A DNA stretch of 64,000 bases from an uncultured Clostridia bacterium (GTDB lineage: Bacteria > Bacillota > Clostridia > Oscillospirales > Acutalibacteraceae), in assembly GCA_945787805.1 (NCBI GenBank), contig CALZID010000005.1:61381-125380 (forward strand), written 5' to 3'. Each line of letters starts with the position of its first letter. The first letter of the stretch is position 1. Of this stretch, positions 54,744 through 63,907 are shown in pieces. The translations under genes and the position numbers were made by a program. Below the pieces are notes generated by a model. That model saw only the letters and a program-made list of their open reading frames with translations, did not search any database and had not been told where the DNA came from.

Positions 54744-56862
54744 AAAAATTGCAAAGTGGGAGGCACATCATCCTAAAATTGTGGTTACAACAGCACTTCT
54801 GCTGCTTATTCCCGCAATAATCGGATTTATATGCACAAGGGTTAATTATGATATTCTTTCGTATTTGCCGGACGATCTTGAATCCGTACAGGGTGAACAG
54901 GTTCTTGACAAAACATTTCAAAATGCGGGAATGTCAATTGTAGTTGCAGAGGATATGCCGGCAAAGTATACAGAGGCATTAAAGGAAGAAATTGGGAAAA
55001 TTGACGGAGTGCGTTCCGTAATGTGGACGGATGAGCTCGTGGGTACGCAAACGCCTGTTGAGGCTTTGCCCGATGCGCTTCGGGAAATTTTTTACAGTGC
55101 CGACGGGAACAAAACCATGATGCTTGTTCAATATGAAAATGGGGGTTCTTCCGACGAAACTCTTAACGCAATAAAGCAGATAAAAAAACTTGCCAACGAA
55201 AAGACATTTATCAGTGGAATATCTGCAATAACCGAGGACACGAAAGAAATTGCCGACAGGCAGGCACCTATATATGTTGTGATTGCAATTATGTTGGCTT
55301 TGGCGGTTATGTCGCTTTTAATGGAATCCTGGGTTTTGCCTCTTGTAATACTGGCAGTATTAGGTATAGCCATTGTATATAATATGGGTACCAATGTATT
55401 TTTGGGAGAAATATCCTTTATAACGCAGGCGATAGCAGCCATATTGCAGCTCGGCGTAACAATGGATTATTCCATATTCTTAATGGAGCGTTATATTGAG
55501 GAAAAAGAACACTTCCCTGACCGCCGTGACGCAATGGCAAGCGCAGTTTCAAAATCATTTGCGGCACTTTTGGGAAGCTCGTTAACAACGGTTTTCGGTT
55601 TTGTAGCACTGTGCTTTATGCAACTCACATTGGGCTTCGATATAGGCTTTGTTATGGCAAAGGGTGTTGTACTTGGTATTTTAACGGTTATACTTGTTCT
55701 CCCTGCCTTTATTCTTCTCTTTGAGGAGTATATCAATAGATACCGTCACAAAAACTTCATTCCGTCATTCAAAAAGCTCAATGACTTTGTTTTTAAGCAT
55801 AAGAAAGCGCTTGCAATACTGTTCGTACTGCTTTTGATACCGTCATATTTCATACAGAGCAAAGCCGATGTGTATTACAATATGGACAAAGCATTGCCCG
55901 ATGATATTATTTCAATTCAGGGGCTCAACAAACTGAAAAGTGATTTTAACATGGCGTCAACACAATTTTTGATTGTTGATGACAGTATTCCTGCTGGAAA
56001 ACTTATGCAAATGGAAAAAGAGGTTGAAAGTCTTGACGGAATATCGTCGGTACTGGCCTATAACAGTATTTTAGGTCCCGCTGTACCTGACGATATAATT
56101 CCCGATGAAATACTGAAAATCTGCAAGCAAGGCGGATTGCAGATGATAATGGTAAATTCCGAATACGGAGCCGCCACAGACGAACTTAACGAGCAAATCA
56201 CGCAGATGGAACAAATAGTAAAAAGATATGATGAAAATGCACTGATTACGGGTGAAGGAGCCTTGACGAAGGATTTAATTACTACAACCGACCGTGATTT
56301 CGTTGTTACAAGTATTCTTTCCATTGCGGCAATCTTCATTTTGATTGCAATTTGCTTTAAGTCAATTTCACTGCCGATATTACTTGTCCTTTCCATTGAA
56401 CTTGCCATTTGGATAAATCTGTCCTTTGCAACACTTATGGGCACGGAATTGTCTTTCGTTTCACCTACTGTCATAAACTGCATACAACTCGGTGCAACGG
56501 TGGATTACGCGATTCTGTTAACAACACGCTTTCGTGAGGAACTGCAAAACGGAAAAACGAAGAAAGACGCAATTCTTAATGCGCTGGGAGCCGCAGAAAG
56601 GTCGATACTTCAAAGTGCTTCGGTGTTCTTTGCCGCCACTTTCGGTGTATATCTGATATGCGATATTCCGCTGATAAAAGGTATTTGTGCTCTTCTTGCA
56701 AGAGGTTCAATTATCAGCGCACTTGTAATTGTGTTCTTCCTTGCACCGATTCTGTATCTTTGTGAGGAAGCAATAAACAAAACAACATACGATTGGCGAG
56801 AGAAGAAGTCAGTTAACCTTATAAAAAACAAATCACGAAAAAGAAAAAGTGAGGTGCATTAA
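54736..56862 (+). CDS. MMPL/RND-family (HAE3-type) exporter
   Basis: A ~708-residue membrane protein with two repeated halves, each having one helix, an extracytoplasmic domain and a five-helix bundle, giving about twelve helices. LGVTMDYSIFLMERYIEE and LGATVDYAILLTTRFREE are the duplicated RND motif with the proton-relay-type Asp. This class moves lipids, hydrophobic drugs or lipopeptides. The start is GTG 54736 behind AGGTGG. It overlaps the TetR gene and is followed within 1 base by a lipoprotein gene. Confidence 0.9.
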   Translation: MIKKIAKWEAHHPKIVVTTALLLLIPAIIGFICTRVNYDILSYLPDDLESVQGEQVLDKTFQNAGMSIVVAEDMPAKYTEALKEEIGKIDGVRSVMWTDELVGTQTPVEALPDALREIFYSADGNKTMMLVQYENGGSSDETLNAIKQIKKLANEKTFISGISAITEDTKEIADRQAPIYVVIAIMLALAVMSLLMESWVLPLVILAVLGIAIVYNMGTNVFLGEISFITQAIAAILQLGVTMDYSIFLMERYIEEKEHFPDRRDAMASAVSKSFAALLGSSLTTVFGFVALCFMQLTLGFDIGFVMAKGVVLGILTVILVLPAFILLFEEYINRYRHKNFIPSFKKLNDFVFKHKKALAILFVLLLIPSYFIQSKADVYYNMDKALPDDIISIQGLNKLKSDFNMASTQFLIVDDSIPAGKLMQMEKEVESLDGISSVLAYNSILGPAVPDDIIPDEILKICKQGGLQMIMVNSEYGAATDELNEQITQMEQIVKRYDENALITGEGALTKDLITTTDRDFVVTSILSIAAIFILIAICFKSISLPILLVLSIELAIWINLSFATLMGTELSFVSPTVINCIQLGATVDYAILLTTRFREELQNGKTKKDAILNALGAAERSILQSASVFFAATFGVYLICDIPLIKGICALLARGSIISALVIVFFLAPILYLCEEAINKTTYDWREKKSVNLIKNKSRKRKSEVH

Positions 56863-56863
56863 A

Positions 56864-58549
56864 ATGCATAAGCAAGTATATATAAAAACAGTCAGTACCC
56901 TGCTTGCGGGGGCAGTCTTGTGCGCATCTCTTACAGGTTGCGGCAAAAAGGCAGTTACAGATAATCAAATTCTAAATCAGGCATTGGGTAATGAAGAATA
57001 TGTTCAACAGGAGTACTCGACTATCGCCCAAAACGTAAAAAAAGAAGAAACCGTTTATATAAACGCAAAGTCCGACGGCACTGTTTACAAAATGAATGCA
57101 ACCGATTGGCTTCATACCGATACTCCTCAGGTGCGTGTTGAAGATGTAAGTAGTCTTTCGAACATTCAAAATGTTAAAAGTCTAACCGAACCTGTCATAA
57201 AAGACGGAATGCTTTGTTGGGATATGGATACCACTGATTTGTATTACAGCGGAACAACAGAACAGCAGCCTCCCGTAACAGTAAATATTAAATATTTCTT
57301 GGACGGTCAGGAAATGACAGCCGAGGAAATTGCAGGTCAAAAAGGCAATGTTGCTATACAGATTACCCTTAATAATTCTTTAAAGAAAACGGTTACGGTT
57401 TCCGGTAAAACTTATGAAATTACATGTCCTATGCTTGTTGCAGGCGGAACAATACTTCCGGAAGAAACCTTTTCAAATATTGCCATTGATTACGGTACAG
57501 CAACAAGCGACGGAGCAAAGCAGATTGTATTTTTTGTAGGCGTTCCGGGAATTGACGAAAGTCTTGGACTTTCCAAACTCAATATGTCTATTATTGATAA
57601 GTCTTTACATACCGATACTTATACAATTACTGCATATACCGAGTGCTTTGAATTGGGCAATATGATGTTTGCCGTTCTGCCGTTTTCATCGGTTGGCTCT
57701 TTAGGCAACGGCGGTCTTACCGATAGCATTGACAGCGTTAAAGATGTGCTTATCGACCTTGAAAACATCCGGACCGCAATGAATGCCCTTGATGTAAAAA
57801 AAATGATTGACTTGCTTTACGGCGACGGAAATAAAATTGAGGACATTATGGGGGCGGTAAACAAAGCGACAGTACTTTACAGCGAAAACGAGAAAATGCT
57901 CAAAGTGCTTGGCGGATATATGACAGATGAAAATATTAAAAAACTTGATAAGCTTGTTACTGACCTAAATAATACCGATTTGGAAGCTGTTTCCTCAACT
58001 TTGAGCGACCCGCAAATGCAAATGCTTTTGAAGTTGTTGCCAAAACTTTCGGAGAGCCTTTCGGATTTGTCGGTACTTGCACAGGATTTGAATGATGTAA
58101 TGCCCGTGTTCCAAAGTCTTTCAAAGGATATGGAGGACCCCGAAATTCAAGAATCCCTTGAAAATTTGCCTGAAACGCTTGAAACGCTTAATGAAATTGT
58201 AACCGTTCTAAATGAGAATAAAGAACTTTTGAAAACACTCGGCGATTTTGCAAGTGAAGATAAGGTAGAACAAATTGAAGCACTTATAGAAACCGCAGAT
58301 AAATATTCCGATTTAGGCTCTCTTTCGGAGGAGCAAACCGAAGCACTTGCAGGCAGAATGAAAGAATGGCTTGATTTTGGAAGTGAGTATGATATTTTCA
58401 CGCAACGCACATCTGAGATGAATTCATCTGTTGTATTTATAGTTAAAACAGATGCCGTAACCGCCGTAAAGGCAGAAACGTCGGTTCTGCAGACAGAGGT
58501 TAAAGAGGAAAACAAGGTTAAAACATGGTTTAAGAATCTATTTTCATAG
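56864..58549 (+). CDS. Exporter-associated lipoprotein with long helical region
   Basis: A ~561-residue lipoprotein (signal and LTGCG lipobox). Residues ~100-300 are beta-rich, and ~300-530 are predicted as coiled-coil/helical with Leu-rich heptads (LPKLSESLSDLSVLAQDL, ENLPETLETLNEIVTVL). Similar heptad regions occur in YhgE/Pip-type partners of MMPL proteins. I know no functional family for it. It is 1 base after the exporter stop with GAGGTG upstream, and is followed by a terminator, so it is the last gene of that operon. A role as extracytoplasmic adaptor is inference. Confidence 0.8.
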   Translation: MHKQVYIKTVSTLLAGAVLCASLTGCGKKAVTDNQILNQALGNEEYVQQEYSTIAQNVKKEETVYINAKSDGTVYKMNATDWLHTDTPQVRVEDVSSLSNIQNVKSLTEPVIKDGMLCWDMDTTDLYYSGTTEQQPPVTVNIKYFLDGQEMTAEEIAGQKGNVAIQITLNNSLKKTVTVSGKTYEITCPMLVAGGTILPEETFSNIAIDYGTATSDGAKQIVFFVGVPGIDESLGLSKLNMSIIDKSLHTDTYTITAYTECFELGNMMFAVLPFSSVGSLGNGGLTDSIDSVKDVLIDLENIRTAMNALDVKKMIDLLYGDGNKIEDIMGAVNKATVLYSENEKMLKVLGGYMTDENIKKLDKLVTDLNNTDLEAVSSTLSDPQMQMLLKLLPKLSESLSDLSVLAQDLNDVMPVFQSLSKDMEDPEIQESLENLPETLETLNEIVTVLNENKELLKTLGDFASEDKVEQIEALIETADKYSDLGSLSEEQTEALAGRMKEWLDFGSEYDIFTQRTSEMNSSVVFIVKTDAVTAVKAETSVLQTEVKEENKVKTWFKNLFS

Positions 58550-58579
58550 AAAAACAGGTCTCCCAATAATTGATTTGTC

Positions 58580-58620
58580 AAGAGTCTGTAAAAAGCTTTC
58601 GCTTTTTTACAGACTCTTTT
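58580..58620 (+). terminator. Terminator of TetR-exporter operon
   Basis: AGAGTCTGTAAAAAGC / GCTTTTTTACAGACTCT stem with TTTC loop and T-run. Confidence 0.92.
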
Positions 58621-58659
58621 TAAGTAATTCGTTCCGTCCCGCAAGTTTTATTTAATATA

Positions 58660-58688
58660 TTGAAATCAACATAAAAAAAGTATATACT
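58660..58688 (+). promoter_or_regulatory. Predicted promoter of the ABC operon
   Basis: TTGAAA (58660-58665), 17 bases, TATACT (58683-58688). The predicted transcript would begin near 58695, so translation must start downstream (TTG 58732). Confidence 0.6.
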
Positions 58689-58731
58689 AAAATTGGTTTT
58701 CAAACATTTTATTGAAAGGGATGAGAAGCAA

Positions 58732-59589
58732 TTGGATAAGAATATTGATAAAAATTCCACCGATAATTTTTCCACAGGGAATGAAGGTATTGAGGTTAAA
58801 GCCGTCAATATTTCCCGATTTGTCCCATGCGACAGAGGATTCTCCCGCAAGAAGAAAAAAATACTCGACAATTTGTCATTAACAATCAACAGCGGCGATT
58901 TTGTTGCTGTACTGGGCGGGTCCGGAGCAGGAAAAACCACCTTCATGAATTGTATTAACGGCTTCAAAGAGCCGACAGAAGGTTATGTTCTCTTTAACGG
59001 AATGGATTTATACAAAAACTATCAGAAACTAAGACTGCTCATCGGCTACATACCGCAGGAATCAATTGTACACGATAGCTTAAACTTAAAGGATATGCTT
59101 ACTTTCACGGGCAAGTTGAGGCTTTCCGGAAAAGAGGCAAAACAAAATCTCGATAAACTTGTAGAAGAGGTAATCACAAAGTTGGATCTCACCGAGCAGA
59201 CATACACTCTTATTAAAAATCTTTCGGGAGGGCAGAAAAAGCGCGCCTCTATCGCCGTTGAACTTCTGTCCAATCCGCAAATCATCTTTCTCGATGAGCC
59301 CACATCGGGCTTGGATCCCGAAGCTGAGAGCACCCTTTTAAAACATCTTCAAATGCTTTCCCACAAAGACAAAAAAACCGTGATTGTCGTTACGCATACA
59401 CTGCAAAATATAAATCTGTTTGACAAGGTTATCTTTCTTGCACAGGGCGGCAGGCTCTGCTTCTACGGCACACCCGATGAGGCTTGCAAATTCTTCCGAG
59501 TTGACAGTCTATCCGAAGCATACAGCAAAATCTCAGATGATTCCGACAAATATGTTGAAGAATTCTCAAAAATGTATAACGGAGGTTGA
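58732..59589 (+). CDS. ABC transporter ATPase, ABCG-like
   Basis: A ~285-residue ATPase with Walker A GGSGAGKTT, signature LSGGQKKRAS, Walker B IIFLDEPTSGLD and the H-loop VTHTLQN. The sequence around the signature is closest to the ABCG/White group and bacterial relatives that pair with ABC2-type permeases. TTG 58732 is chosen because the predicted promoter lies just upstream of any longer form. The GGAGG in its last codons is the ribosome site of the permease gene. Confidence 0.9.
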   Translation: MDKNIDKNSTDNFSTGNEGIEVKAVNISRFVPCDRGFSRKKKKILDNLSLTINSGDFVAVLGGSGAGKTTFMNCINGFKEPTEGYVLFNGMDLYKNYQKLRLLIGYIPQESIVHDSLNLKDMLTFTGKLRLSGKEAKQNLDKLVEEVITKLDLTEQTYTLIKNLSGGQKKRASIAVELLSNPQIIFLDEPTSGLDPEAESTLLKHLQMLSHKDKKTVIVVTHTLQNINLFDKVIFLAQGGRLCFYGTPDEACKFFRVDSLSEAYSKISDDSDKYVEEFSKMYNGG

Positions 59590-59593
59590 TAAT

Positions 59594-61627
59594 ATGAAAA
59601 AAATAAAAACATACTTTTACCAATCTCTTGTTTTGATTGAGCGTTCATTGAAAATAATGCTTAACAATAAAAAGCAGTTGATTTTGTATCTTGTCATTCC
59701 ATTATTAACGATTTTTATAGTATGTGCGGTGGCAACAGACAATATGTTTGCGGTAAAGTCTGAAACCGACCACAGAATAAACAACGGTTACCCTGTTTTC
59801 AACTGGGAAAAGGTTACTTTGGAAACAGCGGGAGACAAAGGCGAACCCAATGAATTGATAAAGCCCACTGAATCCGCTGTATCCGATTGGGACGGGCACA
59901 GTATAGATACACCCACAACGCCCATGAAAATCGACGATGAATATTTCTTCATAATCACTAACGCAAATCAGTTGGCGTTTTTATCAAAATCAGTAGAAAA
60001 CGAATTTAAGGATTATCTTACATATAACTATATTTTACAGTGTGATATAGACCTGAATTCCCATGAATTTACTCCCATAGGTACGAAAGATTGTCCGTTC
60101 ACAGGAACATTTGACGGTAACGGCCATACCATTTTCAACCTTTCCATTGATTCCGAGAAAGATAATGTGGGTCTTTTCGGCTATGTATCAAGCGATGCTT
60201 CCGCAGATTCTATCGTTAAAATAAAAAATCCGACATCGCAAACAGAAACAGAGATTATTCTCCACCATAACGGTATCATTAAAAACCTGGAACTGAAAAA
60301 CGCTTCCGTAAAATCCACGGGAAAGAATGTGGGAATTGCAGCAGGCACCATAGCAAACAGGTCCATAATTACAAATGTGAGCATCAAAAACGGCAGTGTG
60401 TATTCACAAAGCGGAAATGTTGGAGGATTAGTCGGTACAGTAAATTCCGACAGAGCCGAAATATATATATGCTATTCAACAGCCGAAGTAACAACAAAAG
60501 GTGAAAACACCGGCGGATTGGTCGGCAACCTCGGTGCATCGAGAATCTCCGCTTGCTATTCTGTATGTCAGATAAAAGACATCAGCGGCGGTTTACTTAA
60601 AAATATCGGCACCATTGTTGGTAATTTTAAAGAAAGAGAAAACCAGTTTAAAGGCATTTTCTATGACAACGAAGTCAATACCACATACAAGGCAATATGC
60701 AACACCGACTATGACGGCGTCGCATACGGTATCGGCACAGTAAAATTAAAAAGATATTCATCCGAATTAAGACCGTTCAAAGGTATTATGAACGATTACG
60801 AACTTCTCAATATGTCGGAAGAGGATAAAGCACGATACGCACAGGAGGGCTACAACCCCGAAACAGATGATGATATCGACACTACATACGCTTTCAAAAA
60901 AGACGGTCAAATTATGGCCGCTGATTCGCTCCAGACCGGTTTGCTCATGTTGGTATGCGTCGCTTTGTTCGTGGGAACCTGCAATTCCATTCAGGAAATA
61001 TGCAAAGAAAAATCAATCTTAAAAAGAGAGTATATGACAAACCTGAATTTAGGCTCGTACATTACATCTAAATTGGTTGTCCAAGCCATTTTGTGTGCGG
61101 CACAGATGGCCATTGTAACTGTCGTATTTATGCTGTCTGTTCGAAGCGAAAAAGATTTGCCGACAAGCGGTGCACTCTTCGGCAGTATCTGGTTGGAATA
61201 TTTCATCACACTTTTCCTGCTTGCTTTTGCAGCAGATACAACTGCGCTGATTATTTCAGCCTCCGCAAAATCAGTTGAAATTTCAAGCGCTTTCATTGCG
61301 ATTATTTTAATCATATACATTGTTTTTTCAGATGTTCTTATCGGATTATACGGTGTTCTCGAAACAATATCTTATTTCCTTCCCAGCAAATGGGGATACA
61401 CCGGCTTGGCAATTACATCCGTATTTAACGATTCAAAGCAACCGTTCTTTATGGACCACCCCGATCTCCAACTGCAATTTGGCACTTATCTTGAAGCAGT
61501 ATATTCGGAATACGCAAACTCCGGAGAACGCTTATTGATAACATGGGGTGTTTTACTTCTATACAGCGTTGTTGCGGCTGTTATATGCAGGCTTCTGCTT
61601 AAAAGAATCAACCGCACTAATTCATAA
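59594..61627 (+). CDS. ABC2-type permease with large extracellular GLUG-type domain
   Basis: A ~677-residue protein. TM1 (LILYLVIPLLTIFIVCAVAT, ~29-48) is followed by a ~390-residue extracytoplasmic region, then five helices of an ABC2/ABCG permease (LLMLVCVALFVGTCNSIQ, ILCAAQMAIVTVVFMLS and on). The inserted region has beta-helix and GLUG features: FTGTFDGNGHTIFNLSI, NVGLFGYV, GNVGGLVGTV, NTGGLVGNL. GLUG repeats are typical of surface adhesins, not transporters. It is encoded just after the ATPase (ATG with GGAGG), forming a two-gene transporter. Confidence 0.9.
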   Translation: MKKIKTYFYQSLVLIERSLKIMLNNKKQLILYLVIPLLTIFIVCAVATDNMFAVKSETDHRINNGYPVFNWEKVTLETAGDKGEPNELIKPTESAVSDWDGHSIDTPTTPMKIDDEYFFIITNANQLAFLSKSVENEFKDYLTYNYILQCDIDLNSHEFTPIGTKDCPFTGTFDGNGHTIFNLSIDSEKDNVGLFGYVSSDASADSIVKIKNPTSQTETEIILHHNGIIKNLELKNASVKSTGKNVGIAAGTIANRSIITNVSIKNGSVYSQSGNVGGLVGTVNSDRAEIYICYSTAEVTTKGENTGGLVGNLGASRISACYSVCQIKDISGGLLKNIGTIVGNFKERENQFKGIFYDNEVNTTYKAICNTDYDGVAYGIGTVKLKRYSSELRPFKGIMNDYELLNMSEEDKARYAQEGYNPETDDDIDTTYAFKKDGQIMAADSLQTGLLMLVCVALFVGTCNSIQEICKEKSILKREYMTNLNLGSYITSKLVVQAILCAAQMAIVTVVFMLSVRSEKDLPTSGALFGSIWLEYFITLFLLAFAADTTALIISASAKSVEISSAFIAIILIIYIVFSDVLIGLYGVLETISYFLPSKWGYTGLAITSVFNDSKQPFFMDHPDLQLQFGTYLEAVYSEYANSGERLLITWGVLLLYSVVAAVICRLLLKRINRTNS

Positions 61628-61663
61628 TAAAGTAGCGGCGGGAATGCAAAAATGTCAAAAAAA

Positions 61664-61693
61664 TAACCGACTCTGTATTTTTGGGGTCGGTTA
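61664..61693 (+). terminator. Possible terminator after the permease
   Basis: Stem TAACCGAC / GTCGGTTA with a 14-base loop; T-tract is poor. Confidence 0.45.
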
Positions 61694-61790
61694 AAGTTTA
61701 TGTGATGTTTATTTTACCTGACATTTTTTCTTTATTTTCACAGAAAATTCGCTGTTACGGATGGCATTATTATGTAATTCCGATATTAAA

Positions 61791-61822
61791 AAATCCTTGC
61801 AGATTTTGCTCTGCAAGGATTT
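61791..61822 (-). terminator. Terminator-like hairpin left of the RM cassette
   Basis: AAATCCTTGCAG / CTGCAAGGATTT perfect 12-base stem with A- and T-runs on either side. It lies just beyond the leftward repeat-encoded tail (see 61869-61897) and would be the terminator of a minus-strand gene ending there. The 303-base gap 61628-61930 otherwise holds only the permease terminator and this repeat. Confidence 0.8.
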
Positions 61823-61868
61823 TTTGGGTTATGATTTATTAACGTTCTGCAAAATGAACTGATTAAAA

Positions 61869-61897
61869 TTATTTCATTTCAGCAATCGCTGCCTGTG
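61869..61897. repeat. Left copy of the 29-bp direct repeat flanking the RM genes
   Basis: Matches 63879-63907 with two differences. On the minus strand it can encode ...AQAAIAEMK followed by a stop (here preceded by FFVAP), so it may be the last codons of a gene whose body is gone. Confidence 0.75.
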
Positions 61898-61930
61898 GTG
61901 CAACGAAGAAATGTAGGAAAAAACACATTG

Positions 61931-62890
61931 TTACCATAGTCTCAACTGACCATTAGTTGGTCTAAGTTGCTCAACTTCCTCTAATTGATTCGATTCTGTC
62001 AGTTTATCATGATAAACTCTTATAACCTCATCTATAAATTCATTTATAGCATCGGGATGATTCTTAAGGAACCATTGAATGTGATTTTTAATATATTGAA
62101 TCCGAATTTCAGCATCGTTAAGGTCATTAGGCACACGCTTCATTCGTTCATCAATACTGTCAAACCCAGTAAATGGTGTTTCTAATCTTTCCTTTGTCAT
62201 TGAAATGTATTCTGGGTTAATCTCTATACCGATACCTTTTCTACCTGTTTGTTGACAAACCCTCAATAGTGTCCCACTACCAGAAAATGGGTCTAGAACA
62301 GTATCTCCTTCATTTGACGATGATAGAATCATTCGTTCATATAAACCTTCTGGTTTTTGAGTTGGGTGATTCTGTCGGTTTTTGTTGCAATAGTGCATAT
62401 GGGAAAACTCCCAAACATTTCCAGGATTTGCACCCCTCATATTATTGACTGAGCGATAAAACTTTTGAGGCACCCGTATATCATCAAGATTGAAAACAAA
62501 ATTTTTAGGATGTTTTGTAAACATCAAAATATCATCATGTCTAGGTGAGAAACCTTTAGTTTTTCCAATCCCTTGTGTATAAAACCATGTAATCCAAGAA
62601 TTAAAGGTCATATTCAGTTCCTGTTCGAGAATAGAATATACATAAGAAATATACCTCATTCCCATAAAAACATATATTGTTCCATCTTCTGTTAGTATTC
62701 TGTGAGCCTCTTTTAACCATTGACGGGAAAAATCAAGGTATTCTTTAAACTCTAAATTATCTTGATTGTTTCCATAATCCTTATTGAGATTATATGGTGG
62801 GTCGGTTACTATCAAACGAACGCTTTTATCTGGCATTTTTACCATTTCATCAATTGCGTTGCCACATATAATCTTTAATTCTTTATCCAT
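61931..62890 (-). CDS. Type II site-specific DNA methyltransferase, beta-type order
   Basis: A 319-residue amino-methyltransferase. TDPPYN catalytic motif (30-33) precedes the SAM-binding FSGSGT (192-197), the order of beta-class N6-adenine/N4-cytosine enzymes. The target region between carries FSPRHDDILMFTKHPKNF and MRGANPGNVWEFSH. It overlaps the restriction-enzyme gene by 16 bases. The recognition sequence cannot be read from sequence. The 3' end is followed by the left direct repeat. Confidence 0.93.
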   Translation of the reverse strand: MDKELKIICGNAIDEMVKMPDKSVRLIVTDPPYNLNKDYGNNQDNLEFKEYLDFSRQWLKEAHRILTEDGTIYVFMGMRYISYVYSILEQELNMTFNSWITWFYTQGIGKTKGFSPRHDDILMFTKHPKNFVFNLDDIRVPQKFYRSVNNMRGANPGNVWEFSHMHYCNKNRQNHPTQKPEGLYERMILSSSNEGDTVLDPFSGSGTLLRVCQQTGRKGIGIEINPEYISMTKERLETPFTGFDSIDERMKRVPNDLNDAEIRIQYIKNHIQWFLKNHPDAINEFIDEVIRVYHDKLTESNQLEEVEQLRPTNGQLRLW

Positions 62891-63639
62891 CCGTTTCTTC
62901 TCGCCTCTCTATAAAAGTCATCTATCGTTCTACGAGAACTGTGAAGATATTTATTATCAAGTAATTGACACATCTCCCAAGTTGTACGGTATTGATATGT
63001 AACATAATGAATGTCTTTAATTTGAATCTGTCCAGTTCCAAGAGCTGGATTATAGTTTATATCTGCATCACTAATAAACTTTAAGTCATATGCATTATAA
63101 TCAACAACTTCCATAATACCATCAACAAGCCCAGTTTCCTTATTCCTTTCAGAATACACGCGGTGTTTGATAGAAAGAATTATAAACATATAGTCTGGGT
63201 CTGTGACATAAGCTGTGCGAATTCTAGAAAAAGATGTTATATTAGGACCTTTACCACTATTAGGAATATCATTTGCAGTTGCCTTTACATCCACACTACC
63301 AGTTAATACTGTTTCACCTTTTTTGAATTGTAACACAATATCAGCCATTCCAAGACGTTCTTGTGCCTCAACATTTATAAGGTGGTATTGATTATCTAAA
63401 TCGTCCCTAATACCTGCAAAAACTTCACCTGCCCATGCTTCAATCATAGGTCCCGCAATTTTATTAATGTTTTCTAAAGGCAAGCCTAACTTAAGATTGG
63501 TATTGATAATAATCTTATTATCACCTGCATTTTTTCTTTCATCTAAAATTGCAGTCATTTGTTTAATAACAAAAAAAGAATCCTCTTTATATGTTTTAGA
63601 TTCTACAGGTACCTTAAAAATCATATCCGTGTATTTCAT
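62875..63639 (-). CDS. Type II restriction endonuclease
   Basis: A ~254-residue protein paired with the methyltransferase. A PD-(D/E)xK nuclease core can be placed at MAD100 and VDVK (D117, K119). The C-terminal IDDFYREARRNGWIKN may be a DNA-contact helix. Start 63639 is supported by GGAGTG upstream. Sequence is AT-rich with codon use unlike neighbours. The assignment rests on the motif and on pairing with a modification gene. Confidence 0.82.
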   Translation of the reverse strand: MKYTDMIFKVPVESKTYKEDSFFVIKQMTAILDERKNAGDNKIIINTNLKLGLPLENINKIAGPMIEAWAGEVFAGIRDDLDNQYHLINVEAQERLGMADIVLQFKKGETVLTGSVDVKATANDIPNSGKGPNITSFSRIRTAYVTDPDYMFIILSIKHRVYSERNKETGLVDGIMEVVDYNAYDLKFISDADINYNPALGTGQIQIKDIHYVTYQYRTTWEMCQLLDNKYLHSSRRTIDDFYREARRNGWIKN

Positions 63640-63764
63640 ACTGGCACTCCATTTCACTCTTAATACAAAACTTCATATAATTATAATACCATAAAAAAGT
63701 CCTTTAATCAAGTTGTCATAACATTTTAAAATTTCGATAACGGTATCAAATCCTAAAATAACGA

Positions 63765-63796
63765 AGCTCCCCATATTCTTTCGAATACGGGGAGCT
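63765..63796. terminator. Inverted repeat right of the RM cassette
   Basis: AGCTCCCCATATTC / GAATACGGGGAGCT with one mismatch, TTTC-like loop. It may terminate a minus-strand transcript from the right copy of the repeat. The 361-base stretch 63640-64000 has no gene; it holds this stem and the right repeat. Confidence 0.7.
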
Positions 63797-63878
63797 GATT
63801 GCTAGTTTAATAGCTGTTATACAGCTACAACCAATGTAGGAGAAGTCGCAAAACCCTTGATATTACTGGGTCTTCAAC

Positions 63879-63907
63879 TTATTTCATTTCAGCGATTGCT
63901 GCCTGTG
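63879..63907. repeat. Right copy of the 29-bp direct repeat flanking the RM genes
   Basis: On the minus strand it encodes ...FRGYSAQAAIAEMK then stop, matching the last nine residues of the left copy. Upstream (to the right) this frame meets a stop near 63930, so no intact gene is present. Confidence 0.75.
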
